In this document: positions 46,713 to 55,340 of the stretch, one piece after another
Position numbering within the stretch: position 1 is the first letter of the stretch
Layout: each line of letters begins with the position of its first letter
Assembly: GCA_030603385.1 (NCBI GenBank)
Contig: JAUVXW010000029.1
Location: forward strand, 1 to 61,300
DNA from: Promethearchaeota archaeon
Lineage (GTDB): Archaea > Asgardarchaeota > Lokiarchaeia > Sigyniarchaeales > SOKP01
Direction: 5' to 3'
Length of the DNA: 61,300 nucleotides
The notes under the pieces: model-generated
The model's input: only the letters and a program-made list of their open reading frames with translations
What the model was told of the DNA's origin: nothing
Database searches by the model: none
Made by a program: the position numbers and the translations under genes

Positions 46713-48371
46713 TTATTTTCGTGTCTTTTTTAATTCTGCAATGGTTTTTTCAGCTAAGATTATAGCATCGTCGTATTTAGATTTAAATTTCTTAACCTGT
46801 GCTTCAAGTTCAATTGCTCTATTATTTAATTCTAGCAATTCTTCAGTATCTTCCGTTAACGGAATCATATCTCCTTCCCCTTTCTCTGCCATCTCCTTGA
46901 GGTAATTATACTTTTCTTTCCATACTTCGATTTCAGTTTGTAATTCTTCAACAACTTCATCAGTAGCAATTAAGGGAATATTTTTTCCCTCTTTTACATC
47001 AGCTACTTTTTGCTTTAAACGTCCTACTTCATCCTCTAAATCTTGAATCCTTACTTTTAAAGCAGCTATTTCATCTAAGTAATCTGCAGCTTTTTTTGGT
47101 TCCATCATTTCTTGATACATTGATTTGCCTATTTCTAATTCATCCGCAGATTTTCCACCTAAAATTCTCTCTTTTCGCTTCTGTAATTCATCTACAGTAC
47201 TCCCTGAAAGGAAATCCAATGGATTAAAACTCACACCTCCATGCCTTGTTCTCCTTGATCTTATTTTCACATAGAGAGGAATTCCCTTCACAGCTTCTCC
47301 ACAAATTATAGCTTCTCCCTTATCCAATCCAGATATATCTGATTTATTTTCATTACTTAAATCTTCCGCACTCGAAATGGTAATTCCTATATCTCTGATA
47401 TCAGAAAGGTTGTGAACAACCCAAGTTCCTGCTTGCGCTCTTATTGTGGTATCTAATAATTGTGGGCGCTGTGTTCCTATAACAATATTAGCCCCGAACT
47501 TCCTCCCTTCTTGAGCAAATAATTTTACAACTTCACATGTTTCTGTTTGTTTTTTTCCAGCAAATAAATGAGCCTCATCTAAGAACAAATAAAACGGAGG
47601 AATCTTTCTAGTTGTACTTGCTTCATATAATTTCTTCAGCAACTTACCGGCAACAGTTTCTTGAACTTCTAATGCCAAACCATTTAAATTCACGATAGTA
47701 CAAAGGTTAGGAGCAACAATATCTGCAGCGCTCAACGAAAATAAGTACTCAATATCAATATCCCCACCTTTATTTTTCTTTAAATCAGAAAATTCAATAA
47801 TTTTATCTACGAATTCACTCTCACCTTCTCCAGTATCTTCACTTGCAACCTTTAGACTCCCGTATTCTCCATGTCTATCTAATATTACAACAGGAACGCC
47901 CTTCTTAAGAAATTCTTCGCATAAAACACCCATAGTATAGGATTTTCCAGAGCCAGATTTTCCAGTAATGAAGATTCTACCAAAATTCTTTATTAGTAAA
48001 TAGATTTCATAAGGATAACCTATGAGTTTTCCTAAAGATAAAGATTCCTCTGGGGGGTTGAAGATTCCTAAAATCTTTGCGATTTGTTCTTCTTTTGCCA
48101 TGAAGATATCCAAACCAATTTCAAAAGGCCTTGTTGGCCTTTCTCCTAATACAGATAATTTTGCCATCCGTCCCTTTTCATCAGCCCACATGTCGGTAAT
48201 ATATAGTACATAATATTGTTTGTTCCCTTCTTCATCTTTTTCACCATAAACCACCAAATAATTATTCCTTTCAACTGAAGGACCTTCAAGTACAACAGTA
48301 ACCGTATGAGTTGTCGTTTTACCAGTAAGTCTACCTACAGGTTTTTCTTCTTGTGTGTCTTCTTCTGACAT
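46713..48371 (-). CDS. HerA-like hexameric ATPase with C-terminal coiled coil
   Basis: FtsK/HerA-superfamily ATPase of about 552 residues. A HAS-type beta-barrel N-terminus covers 20-110; Walker A is GKSGSGKS near 137-144; LDRHGEYGSL follows; Walker B is FYLFLDEAHLFA near 265; GTQRPQLLD and VVHNLSDIRDI are HerA sensor and arginine-finger regions. From about 430 a long coiled coil is added (KVRIQDLEDEVGRLKQKVAD). HerA works with the nuclease NurA in DNA end resection, but NurA, Mre11 and Rad50 are not beside it. The ATG at 48371 is preferred to the upstream GTG at 48380. Related HerA-like ATPases also serve in DNA transfer or defence. Confidence 0.85.
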   Translation of the reverse strand: MSEEDTQEEKPVGRLTGKTTTHTVTVVLEGPSVERNNYLVVYGEKDEEGNKQYYVLYITDMWADEKGRMAKLSVLGERPTRPFEIGLDIFMAKEEQIAKILGIFNPPEESLSLGKLIGYPYEIYLLIKNFGRIFITGKSGSGKSYTMGVLCEEFLKKGVPVVILDRHGEYGSLKVASEDTGEGESEFVDKIIEFSDLKKNKGGDIDIEYLFSLSAADIVAPNLCTIVNLNGLALEVQETVAGKLLKKLYEASTTRKIPPFYLFLDEAHLFAGKKQTETCEVVKLFAQEGRKFGANIVIGTQRPQLLDTTIRAQAGTWVVHNLSDIRDIGITISSAEDLSNENKSDISGLDKGEAIICGEAVKGIPLYVKIRSRRTRHGGVSFNPLDFLSGSTVDELQKRKERILGGKSADELEIGKSMYQEMMEPKKAADYLDEIAALKVRIQDLEDEVGRLKQKVADVKEGKNIPLIATDEVVEELQTEIEVWKEKYNYLKEMAEKGEGDMIPLTEDTEELLELNNRAIELEAQVKKFKSKYDDAIILAEKTIAELKKTRK

Positions 48372-48481
48372 TAGTACCACATAAATTAATATAAGTTATA
48401 ATGATCTTAGAAATTTTAATAATATAAATCTACGCGAATTTTTATTAAAATTGCTAATCTTTAATATCTTTAAAATATAAT

Positions 48482-49408
48482 TTAAGTTTTAAATATAATA
48501 CTCTTTTTTATCATATTAATTGGCTTATATGACTCTTTTGCTCTTCTTAAACCCTCTATTCCCAGATCTTGTTCTCTATTAACATAAATGGCATCTTCAT
48601 AGCAACTTTTTAAAAAGAAATTATTGATTGCCTGATATGCACCCTCGTATTCCGCATGAGCTTTCTCAATATGAATCACTATAGTTCCATCATTTAACAT
48701 TTCACCAAATGTATAAGCAGCACATTTATCTTCAACACAGAGTAAACCCCCACTAAAACCAAGTGCTTCAAAATTATCTAAAGCTTCATATATAGCCTCT
48801 TGTTCTGCTTCTAGACTTTCATCTTCAGTGCAAGCTCTCATTATACACCATTCTAATTGAAGCTCTTTGCATTTTTCCACGAGATCTCCTGTTATTAATT
48901 TAAAATCATAATTATAATTGTTAAGGAATTTATGTAACCACCTTCGATTTTGTCTATATTTGTTTCCCGCTAAATTAAGAATTTCTTCTTTGTTATAAAC
49001 GTAGTCCCAATTATTTCGATCTTTAAGATGATCCATATTTAATTTATTGAATTTCTCATTTTGAGTTAACTTTTTGCAAATTTTCTCAGGAACTCTATGG
49101 ATTTCTATATTACTATTATTCTCAAATAATTCAATAATGATTTCATCTGGATTTGGACCAATTGGAGGAAAGAAGTAAATGTAATCTTTAGAGTCAGTAT
49201 TAATTGGTTTTTTCCTATTTTTTAGATAATCATTAGAAAATAAGATCAAATGTTCCTTAAATTCCATAAATAAGAAATTATAATATTTCCTCCACATGAA
49301 CAGGTTTGTAAAGGTAAATTCAGAATTTTCTGGTGGATATTTTTGGAAATACTCATCAAACAGTTTTTTATGAGTTATTTCAATAGGTTTTCCCGTGCTA
49401 AGATCCAT
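48482..49408 (-). CDS. DUF2156/LPG-synthase-C-like acyltransferase-fold protein
   Basis: Protein of 308 residues matching the DUF2156 family, a double-GNAT fold related to the C-terminal domain of phosphatidylglycerol lysyltransferase and to FemAB. FTNLFMWRKYYNFLF near residue 32, NKYRQNRRWLHKFLNNYN near 152, then GFSGGLLCVEDKCAAYTFGE and the HIEKAHAEYEGAYQAINNFF segment are typical, with NREQDLGIEGLRRAKESYKP close to the end. Family members may transfer aminoacyl or acyl groups to lipids; no substrate can be named. No membrane domain is attached. ATG start. Confidence 0.8.
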   Translation of the reverse strand: MDLSTGKPIEITHKKLFDEYFQKYPPENSEFTFTNLFMWRKYYNFLFMEFKEHLILFSNDYLKNRKKPINTDSKDYIYFFPPIGPNPDEIIIELFENNSNIEIHRVPEKICKKLTQNEKFNKLNMDHLKDRNNWDYVYNKEEILNLAGNKYRQNRRWLHKFLNNYNYDFKLITGDLVEKCKELQLEWCIMRACTEDESLEAEQEAIYEALDNFEALGFSGGLLCVEDKCAAYTFGEMLNDGTIVIHIEKAHAEYEGAYQAINNFFLKSCYEDAIYVNREQDLGIEGLRRAKESYKPINMIKKSIIFKT

Positions 49409-49418
49409 GGTTTATTTA

Positions 49419-49553
49419 TTATTCTTTTATTAATTCTATTATTGCTTTAATAAAATTTTCCACATCTATTAGTTTTTCTTTTGTAAAAACAAGAACTTTA
49501 GAATTATCATTATATTTCGTTTTCTTTTTCTCAATTAAAAAGTACAGGTACAA
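49419..49553 (-). CDS. Possible 44-aa ORF before the DUF2156 gene
   Basis: A short minus-strand frame beginning at a TTG (49551-49553) and ending 11 bases before the DUF2156 start. It encodes a hydrophobic start, a lysine-rich patch and KVLVFTKEKLIDVENFIKAI. It could be a small protein translated ahead of the downstream gene or the C-terminal remnant of a longer one. There is no ATG and no Shine-Dalgarno, so it is weakly supported. Confidence 0.2.
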   Translation of the reverse strand: MYLYFLIEKKKTKYNDNSKVLVFTKEKLIDVENFIKAIIELIKE

Positions 49554-49574
49554 TCATACATGAGATTAAACTTT

Positions 49575-49584
49575 TTTATATAAT
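49575..49584 (+). promoter_or_regulatory. TATA box of the methyltransferase gene
   Basis: tttatataat is centred about 22 bases before the ATG at 49602, consistent with a leaderless transcript. The same ttatataat core is found before the MglA-like gene at 58636. Confidence 0.55.
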
Positions 49585-49601
49585 GAGACTTTCAACTAAT
49601 T

Positions 49602-50267
49602 ATGAATTTTTGGTTAATTTTAAGAATTATTTTCCTAATATTTCTAATAATTCTAGGATCTTTCTTCTTTATAGTATTTGTAATCCTAAGAATTATCCGA
49701 AGATATTATAAATTTCCTATCCCTGGGTTCATGACTCGTTTGATAGATAATCCAATCCGTAGAAGATTTATACAAAAACCGAATCGTATTGCTGAACGGA
49801 TGCGTCTTGAACCTGGCATGATTGTTGTTGAAATTGGCCCTGGAAAAGGTAGTTATACTAAGGCAGTAGCGGAAAAGGTTTTACCAAATGGCAAAGTGTA
49901 TGCTATTGATATACAAGAATCAGTAATTAACCGTTTAAAAAGAAGGATTAAAAAAGAGGATATTTCTAACATTGTTCCGAAAATAGATGATGCTTTTAAC
50001 TTATCCTTTGAAAATAAAAGTGTTGATCGCATTTTTGCCATTGCTTGCCTACCTGAAATTCCTGATCCAGTTAAAGCTCTAAAAGAATTCCATAGAATAT
50101 TGAAACCTAGCGGAATTATCTCTCTTAGTGAGTTATTTCCAGATCCAGATTACCCACGACGAAAAACTGAAAAAAAATGGGCTGAAATCGCTGGCTTTGA
50201 ATTAGATGAAGAATTTGGTAATTGGTTTGTATATCAATTAAATTTTAAGAAAAAGTTAATTCATTGA
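49602..50267 (+). CDS. Membrane-anchored SAM-dependent methyltransferase
   Basis: Class I methyltransferase of 221 residues with an N-terminal membrane helix (about 4-30: RIIFLIFLIILGSFFFIVFV). The SAM-binding motif I is VVEIGPGKGSYT near 74-85, followed by AIDIQESVINRLKRRI (motif post-I acidic residue), DAFNLSFENKSVDRIF (motif II region) and LKEFHRILKPSGIISLSE, as in UbiE/quinone and phospholipid methyltransferases. The helix suggests a membrane-lipid or quinone substrate; this is inferred. It has its own TATA element and precedes an aldolase remnant. Confidence 0.85.
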   Translation: MNFWLILRIIFLIFLIILGSFFFIVFVILRIIRRYYKFPIPGFMTRLIDNPIRRRFIQKPNRIAERMRLEPGMIVVEIGPGKGSYTKAVAEKVLPNGKVYAIDIQESVINRLKRRIKKEDISNIVPKIDDAFNLSFENKSVDRIFAIACLPEIPDPVKALKEFHRILKPSGIISLSELFPDPDYPRRKTEKKWAEIAGFELDEEFGNWFVYQLNFKKKLIH

Positions 50268-50285
50268 TTTAAAATTTATATTACT

Positions 50286-50480
50286 AGACATTTTCATTAT
50301 CCTGGACCTAATTATATCTTTTTGTCTGCAGATGAAGCTTTAGTAGGACCTTATCCAGAGATGAGATTTGTACCTACTGGAGGAATAAATAATGAAACTT
50401 TAATTGAATATTTAAAGTTAAGTAATGTTATTGCCTGTGGATTTATTACTATATATAAAGATCGTGCCTTAAATATGTGA
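50286..50480 (+). pseudogene. C-terminal remnant of a KDPG/KHG aldolase
   Basis: In frame from 50286 to a TGA at 50478-50480 the sequence reads RHFHYPGPNYIF, then ADEALVGPYPEMRFVPTGGI, NNETLIEYLKLSNVIACGF. The PTGGI motif followed by a helix and an A-x-G strand is the signature of 2-keto-3-deoxy-6-phosphogluconate aldolase (Eda) near its C-terminus. Only about 64 residues remain; the Schiff-base lysine region and the rest of the barrel are absent, and there is no start codon. It is therefore a dead fragment between two intact genes. Confidence 0.7.
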
Positions 50481-50567
50481 AAGTTTTTAAAATTTGGTAT
50501 TCCTTTATTTTAATTATAAATGTTTAGAAATTTCCATTGCTGTTAAAACTAGTTTCTAAAAAATGAA

Positions 50568-51704
50568 GTGAATAATATGTCAAAAATAGGAAAAATGCCA
50601 AAAGAATGCGAAGAATATATGACTCCGATGGAAAGAATAACAGGTCTTTTAACGCGAAAGAAACTTGATAGAGTTCCGTGCTTTCCCTTTGTTTCAGCAG
50701 CAGCGGCTCAAATTAGAAGGCTAAACTATGGCGAATATGCTACTAACCCAGATTTATTCTTAAGATGTCAAATAGAAGCACAACAGCTTATCGGATATGA
50801 TGGTATTACAGCAATGCCAGATCTTTGCGTTGAGGCTCAAGGTTTTGGAGCTAAAATTATATATCCCCCAGACAATGCTGCTTATCCAGATCCATATAAT
50901 CCAATAATTAAATCTCCAAATGATTACAAAAACATAGGTAGATTATTTGATTGGTCCCATGCTGATAGGATGAATAACCAAATAAAAGTTATTAAAACTA
51001 TCAAAGAAGAGCTACCTGATTTGATGATTGGAGGTATGACAATTGGTCCATTAGGATTAATAAGTCGTCTTCGCAATGTTAATGAGCTCGTAAGAGATTT
51101 CGCACACCATAAAGATAAACTCCATGATGCACAAGAAATTATAACTGATATTCAGATAGAATATATTGAAAAACAGATTGAGTCAGGAGCTCGAACAATT
51201 ATGGTCCCCGTAGTTTTAGCCGAGAGAGAGCTAATGAGTAAAGAAATGTGGTTAGAATTAGATATGCCCTATCAAAAGAAGATTGCTGATTTTGTACGGA
51301 AGAAACGAGCGTTTTATATGGTTCATACTTGTGGTCGAGGTCCCTATTTTGATCTTTTAATCGAACATCTTCGACCTGTCTTAATTCAGAACGCATTCCT
51401 CCCTGATGGTGTAAAAACTGAACAGGAAATGGTTGAAAAATATGGTAAAAAATTAATTTTTTTAGGATTTTTAAGCGTTTCATTACTTGCGTGGGCAAAT
51501 CCTCATGAAGTTATAAAGGAATGTAAAAGAGAACTTGAAGTCTTTGGAAAGTCACCAGCTGGCTATATTCTTGGTGCATCATGTGAATACCCCCCGTATG
51601 CACCTTTATACAATGCAATGGCAATTGTGAAAGCCGCCAGAACATATGGTAAAAATTTTCAAACTGGTATGGGAGCAAATTATGAAAATGAAGGAGGAGG
51701 TTAA
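50568..51704 (+). CDS. UroD-family cobamide methyltransferase (MtaA/MtbA-like)
   Basis: TIM-barrel methyltransferase of 378 residues. TPMERITGLLTRKKLDRVPC is the family opening. The zinc site is complete: His and Cys in YMVHTCGRGPYFDLL near 248-252 and a third Cys in LGASCEYPPYAPLYN near 340, the pattern of MtaA/MtbA methylcobamide:coenzyme M methyltransferases and their relatives. It is followed after five bases by a corrinoid protein, so the two should form a methyl-transfer module between a methyl donor, the corrinoid and an acceptor. No coenzyme-M or tetrahydrofolate-specific feature can be assigned. ATG 50568 is taken; a second ATG lies three codons in. Confidence 0.85.
   Translation: MNNMSKIGKMPKECEEYMTPMERITGLLTRKKLDRVPCFPFVSAAAAQIRRLNYGEYATNPDLFLRCQIEAQQLIGYDGITAMPDLCVEAQGFGAKIIYPPDNAAYPDPYNPIIKSPNDYKNIGRLFDWSHADRMNNQIKVIKTIKEELPDLMIGGMTIGPLGLISRLRNVNELVRDFAHHKDKLHDAQEIITDIQIEYIEKQIESGARTIMVPVVLAERELMSKEMWLELDMPYQKKIADFVRKKRAFYMVHTCGRGPYFDLLIEHLRPVLIQNAFLPDGVKTEQEMVEKYGKKLIFLGFLSVSLLAWANPHEVIKECKRELEVFGKSPAGYILGASCEYPPYAPLYNAMAIVKAARTYGKNFQTGMGANYENEGGG
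51691..51700 (+). promoter_or_regulatory. Strong Shine-Dalgarno for the corrinoid protein
   Basis: aaggaggagg lies inside the last codons of the upstream methyltransferase gene, 9 bases before the ATG at 51710. It is among the strongest ribosome-binding sites in the window and implies high expression and coupling. Confidence 0.75.
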
Positions 51705-51709
51705 TAATC

Positions 51710-52357
51710 ATGTCAAAAAAAGAAATTTTATATAAGTTAAAGCAAAGTGTTTTAAATTTTGATGAAAAAACCGCTGTAAAAGCTGCTAAGGAAGCAATAG
51801 ATGCGGGGATTGACCCGCTCGAAGCAATAAAAGACGGCTTATATCCAGGCTTAAAAGAAATTGCAGATCAATATGAGCAAACTTATTATATAACAGACAT
51901 GATATTAGCCTCAGATGCTTTTTATGCAGGCACAAATATTTTAAAATCCAAAATAGCCCCAGAAAAAGTTAAGGCAATTAGTAAAGGTATTGCTGTTCTT
52001 GGTGTTGTTAAAGGAGATGTCCATGATCTTGGTAAGAATATGGTCAAATACTTATTTGAAGCTGAAGGTTTCGAAATTATTGATCTGGGATTTGATGTTC
52101 CCGCTGAAAAATTTGTTGAAGAAGCAGAAAAAAATAATGCAAACCTTATTCTAATTTCAGTAATGTTAAGCTCTATGTTCCCTGAAATCGGAAAAATCGT
52201 TAAATTAGCTAAAGGGAGAAACTTGCAAGCAAAAGGAGTAAAAATTATGGCTGGTGGTGGGCCTGTTACAGAGAATATATCATTTCAACAAGGTGCTGAT
52301 GGATGGGCTCTCACAGCTCCTTTAGCAGTTAAAAAAGCTTTGGATCTCCTTAATTAA
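51710..52357 (+). CDS. Corrinoid (B12-binding) methyl carrier protein
   Basis: Methyltransferase corrinoid protein of the MtbC/MttC type (215 aa). Residues 1-85 are the four-helix cap domain (VKAAKEAIDAGIDPLEAIKD, GLYPGLKEIADQYE). The Rossmann-like B12 domain follows, with the lower-ligand motif GDVHDLGKN giving D103, H105 and G108, then LISVMLSSMFPEI and KIMAGGGPV for the cobalamin tail. It carries the methyl group on cobalt for the UroD-family methyltransferase upstream. The matching substrate:corrinoid methyltransferase (MtxB) is not adjacent. Confidence 0.93.
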   Translation: MSKKEILYKLKQSVLNFDEKTAVKAAKEAIDAGIDPLEAIKDGLYPGLKEIADQYEQTYYITDMILASDAFYAGTNILKSKIAPEKVKAISKGIAVLGVVKGDVHDLGKNMVKYLFEAEGFEIIDLGFDVPAEKFVEEAEKNNANLILISVMLSSMFPEIGKIVKLAKGRNLQAKGVKIMAGGGPVTENISFQQGADGWALTAPLAVKKALDLLN

Positions 52358-52496
52358 TTCTCGCAACTCTATAAACAAAAATATCACCATAGAAACATAA
52401 ATCTAAATTTTTTATTTAAAATTGAATAGTGATCCCATTCTTTTATGCGGAGCCACCCTTTTGTAGGAAATATACCCACTGAGGAAGTTTTCACAA
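52358..52496. other. Intergenic region after the corrinoid gene
   Basis: About 140 bases of non-coding sequence with no clear element; a mildly G/C-rich patch around 52447-52490 is not explained. Confidence 0.3.
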
Positions 52497-52865
52497 CTAA
52501 ATAATTTTAGAATTTTTAAGCATTGAAAAAAGAAATCTTAAAGGTTTATCATTTAAAATTCTTACATCTACAGGTTTAATCCCTTCAAAAGTATCTCTAA
52601 GCTTTTTTTCTAATTTTCCAGCTATTTTTGCTTCATACATTAGCTCAGGTTTAAAACTATCGTTAATTAATAATCCAATATCAATATCTTCATAAAAATC
52701 ACTGTATAATACAAAACCATAAAGATAAGATACAATTATCTCTTCTCTTTCTGTTAAAATTTCTGTTAATGTCTTCTTTATTTCTCCAATTGTGGTTACA
52801 CTTGATAGACAATATTTTATCAGAGGTTCCAATGATGGCAAGCTCAAAGTATTTGGCATATTCAA
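52497..52865 (-). CDS. Minimal nucleotidyltransferase (MNT-like), probably 5'-truncated
   Basis: Small protein (122 aa as the longest frame) with a nucleotidyltransferase-like core: EREEIIVSYLYGFVLYSDF, then EDIDIGLLI, then KPVDVRILNDKPLRFLF. In the MNT family the core is G-S-x-x-x-G-x-x-x-x-S-D-x-D; here the Ser after Gly is Phe and the Ser before D-x-D is Glu, so activity is doubtful. The N-terminal 25 or so residues overlap, on the other strand, the coding start of the WD40 gene and do not look like the family, so the real similarity begins near 52790. MNT proteins usually pair with HEPN toxins; no HEPN gene is adjacent. Confidence 0.45.
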   Translation of the reverse strand: MNMPNTLSLPSLEPLIKYCLSSVTTIGEIKKTLTEILTEREEIIVSYLYGFVLYSDFYEDIDIGLLINDSFKPELMYEAKIAGKLEKKLRDTFEGIKPVDVRILNDKPLRFLFSMLKNSKII

Positions 52866-53736
52866 CGGTGAATTGGTTCGAGTATTCGGAGATCATAAAG
52901 GGCAGTCAGTATCTACTATAGCAATTTCGTATGATGGCAAATATGTAGCGAGTTCTTCGGATACTCTCGTGAAGCTGTGGGATTATGAAACAGGTACATT
53001 GCTACATTCCTTTGAAGGTCATAAAGATTCTGTAAATGCTTTAGCATTTGATCCTGAAGTCCACTATTTAGCTAGCGGATCAAGTGACTATGATATGAAT
53101 GAATGTTCCATAAAAATCTGGGATTTAAGAAAAGGGCAATTAAAAACGACTAAGGGTTCTCACTGGGGTTCAATTACTTCACTTTCATTTTCATCTAATG
53201 GTGATTATTTAGTAAGCGGGGCATTTGATAAAACTGTTAACGTATGGGATACCATAAAAGGAAGGCTTATCACCACGTTAGTAGGACATGAACATGCGGT
53301 CATTGATGTTGCAATTACAGACGATGGGCAAATAATAAGTGCCTCATATGACGAGACTATTAAAGTGTGGGATATTGATACAGAGAAGATACTCAGAGAG
53401 ATGACATTTTGTAAATCGGAAAATCCGAAATCAAGGTTTGGAATCGTTACTTTTGTTGTAACTCCTGACCAAGAATTTGTTATCACCGGTCTACAAGGTC
53501 CTTCCCTCGAAGATGGAGGTATGTTATTTATTTGGAGGCTTTCAGATGGAGAGATTGTGCAAACTTTGCCAATTATACAAGATTTTCACGGATATTATGA
53601 GGAGCTAAATCACTTAGCAATATCTAACGATGGTGTCTTTATCCTCTCCGCTTCACGGGAAAGAATGGTGAAAGTGTGGATGGAGTTCATGGAATATATG
53701 GACTTTGAAGAAGCCATTCAAGAACTCTATGAATAG
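52792..53736 (+). CDS. WD40-repeat protein, apparently lacking its first blade(s)
   Basis: Beta-propeller protein of 314 residues with about six recognisable WD repeats: GKLKVFGIFNG, LVKLWDYETG, SIKIWDLRKG, TVNVWDTIKG, TIKVWDIDTE, LFIWRLSDG and a last MVKVWMEF. Such propellers serve as interaction scaffolds. The frame starts at a GTG in the middle of a blade (VTLDRQYFIRGSNDG), with no Shine-Dalgarno, directly where the opposite-strand nucleotidyltransferase similarity ends, so the gene has probably been cut at its 5' end. The C-terminus ends naturally. It could still fold as a partial propeller. Confidence 0.7.
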   Translation: MVTLDRQYFIRGSNDGKLKVFGIFNGELVRVFGDHKGQSVSTIAISYDGKYVASSSDTLVKLWDYETGTLLHSFEGHKDSVNALAFDPEVHYLASGSSDYDMNECSIKIWDLRKGQLKTTKGSHWGSITSLSFSSNGDYLVSGAFDKTVNVWDTIKGRLITTLVGHEHAVIDVAITDDGQIISASYDETIKVWDIDTEKILREMTFCKSENPKSRFGIVTFVVTPDQEFVITGLQGPSLEDGGMLFIWRLSDGEIVQTLPIIQDFHGYYEELNHLAISNDGVFILSASRERMVKVWMEFMEYMDFEEAIQELYE

Positions 53737-53919
53737 ACTCATAGAAGGGGTATATTAATTATAGTTATATTTTCCTTTTTATAATTTTTATAAGGTTTAT
53801 ATTTGAAGGAAATCTAATTAAGCGTAAGATAAGAATCAACCAAATATTTTTTTAGGAACGGCAAGAGTCTTTTTTCTTTAAAAATAATTGGGATGATATA
53901 GTTTAAATTTATACACTCT

Positions 53920-53925
53920 AGGAGG
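53920..53925 (+). promoter_or_regulatory. Shine-Dalgarno of the beta-helix surface protein
   Basis: aggagg lies 8 bases before the ATG at 53934 and supports that start. Confidence 0.6.
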
Positions 53926-53933
53926 AAAAAAGA

Positions 53934-54884
53934 ATGAAATCAAATCTAAAATTAATTTTAATAACTTTAGGATTTGCATTTGCTTTTTCAGCTATAATTA
54001 GCACTAGTCTCAATTTTAATTCAGGAGCCAACGATAAAAGTTCAGAATATGTGAATTTGAAGAACTCAGCAGTATCGGGGAAAATTCACATAATTGGTAA
54101 TTCGGGCTGGTTAGATTTTAGAAATGATGGAAAATGTACAGGTGAAGGCACTTATTCCGAACCGTATCTTATAAAGGATTTGGTAATAAATGGTGGAAGT
54201 TCAGGAAGTTGCATTTGGATTGAAAATTCTGATGTGTTCTTTAAGATCGAAAATTGTACCGTTTTCAATGCCCAAGGTCCGTATCCTCATTATGAAGCGG
54301 GAATTAAACTATCTAGCGTTAGCAATGGTAAATTAATTAATAATAATTGTTCGTTTAATGAATTTGATGTACGGTGCAGTGGAATATATTTAAATGAGAG
54401 TGATTTTAATATTATTTCGGGAAACAGAGTAGAGAGAAACGAACTTGCGGGAATATATATCCGTAATGGTTTTTATAACACCATATCAGGAAACATTGCA
54501 ATAACTAATGTGTGGGCAGGGATCCATATAACTGGTGGTTATAATAATACTGTCTTGGAGAACACAGCTATTGATAATGACAGTGGAATCACTTTAGAAT
54601 CTACTGATTATAATCTTGTTTCAGGTAATATAATAAGAAAGAATTATGAGGGAATAATATTGTGGGAAAGTGATTTTAACATTATTATAGGAAACAAATT
54701 GTCTGATAATAGATATTGTATTAATGTGTACAGTGGTGAAAATAATATTATACGTAATAACAGTTGTGGTAATGATCAAATCCCAGGATATAATCTATTT
54801 TTTCTAATTACTATTATTCCCTTTGTAGTAATCTTCATATCCACCAAGTTAAAGAGACAGAAAGTAAAACAAGCAAAATATTGA
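53934..54884 (+). CDS. Secreted right-handed beta-helix (NosD-like) surface protein
   Basis: Surface protein of 316 residues. A signal peptide covers about 1-25 (LKLILITLGFAFAFSAIIS). Residues 45-95 (IHIIGNSGWLDFRNDG, GTYSEPYLIKDLVIN) form the cap typical of NosD/periplasmic copper-binding-type helices, followed by at least seven parallel beta-helix coils with N-x-I-S-G-N repeats (NTISGNIAITN, NTVLENTAID, NLVSGNIIRKN, NIIIGNKLSDN). A final membrane helix (about 288-305) is followed by KLKRQK, anchoring it with the helix outside. Function in carbohydrate binding or adhesion is inferred. Confidence 0.85.
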   Translation: MKSNLKLILITLGFAFAFSAIISTSLNFNSGANDKSSEYVNLKNSAVSGKIHIIGNSGWLDFRNDGKCTGEGTYSEPYLIKDLVINGGSSGSCIWIENSDVFFKIENCTVFNAQGPYPHYEAGIKLSSVSNGKLINNNCSFNEFDVRCSGIYLNESDFNIISGNRVERNELAGIYIRNGFYNTISGNIAITNVWAGIHITGGYNNTVLENTAIDNDSGITLESTDYNLVSGNIIRKNYEGIILWESDFNIIIGNKLSDNRYCINVYSGENNIIRNNSCGNDQIPGYNLFFLITIIPFVVIFISTKLKRQKVKQAKY

Positions 54885-54919
54885 TAAAATAAGACTTTTT
54901 TTATTTTCTCTTATAGTAT

Positions 54920-55246
54920 TCATCTCGGAATGATATATTCAGTTTTAGCGGATTTTTCGATTTTCTTCATTTTATCAGAATTTTTTTCAACATTTTCTCC
55001 TCCGATAAGGGTTCCATCTTTCCTAAAATTATACAACCTATACATATCGCCGTAATCTAAGGCTACAACATAAAAAGGGACTTGCGTTTCTTTTATTGTT
55101 ATGGCTGGAATTGGACCCCCAATCGATAGGATTTTCTCATCTTTAACTCTTAAAACTCGTACATTTTGAGGTCTTTTTTCCCGAAATTCTCGTTTCGCAA
55201 ACTTAACAATTTCTTTTAGGGCAGTTCGTTCTGTGAATTTCGGCAT
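54920..55246 (-). CDS. Hypothetical protein (108 aa)
   Basis: Unrecognised soluble, basic protein: KFAKREFREKRPQNVRVLRV is a charged helix, then short strands with GGPIPAITIKE and VPFYVVALDYGDMYRLYNF, and a lysine-rich C-terminus. The ATG at 55246 is preferred to the TTG four codons upstream (55258). It lies among small genes of unknown function and may belong to the same acquired block. Confidence 0.55.
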   Translation of the reverse strand: MPKFTERTALKEIVKFAKREFREKRPQNVRVLRVKDEKILSIGGPIPAITIKETQVPFYVVALDYGDMYRLYNFRKDGTLIGGENVEKNSDKMKKIEKSAKTEYIIPR

Positions 55247-55340
55247 ATCAACACACAATTAGGAACGATCCTTTATTAATTCATCTACAGCTCGATATTC
55301 AGATGCAACCAGGAATAAAGATAAAATAAAAAAAAGTAAA

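Noticed and set aside
52699..52896. A second minus-strand frame over the nucleotidyltransferase/WD40 joint
   Set aside because: It overlaps the nucleotidyltransferase frame with a better family match and shows no motif of its own.
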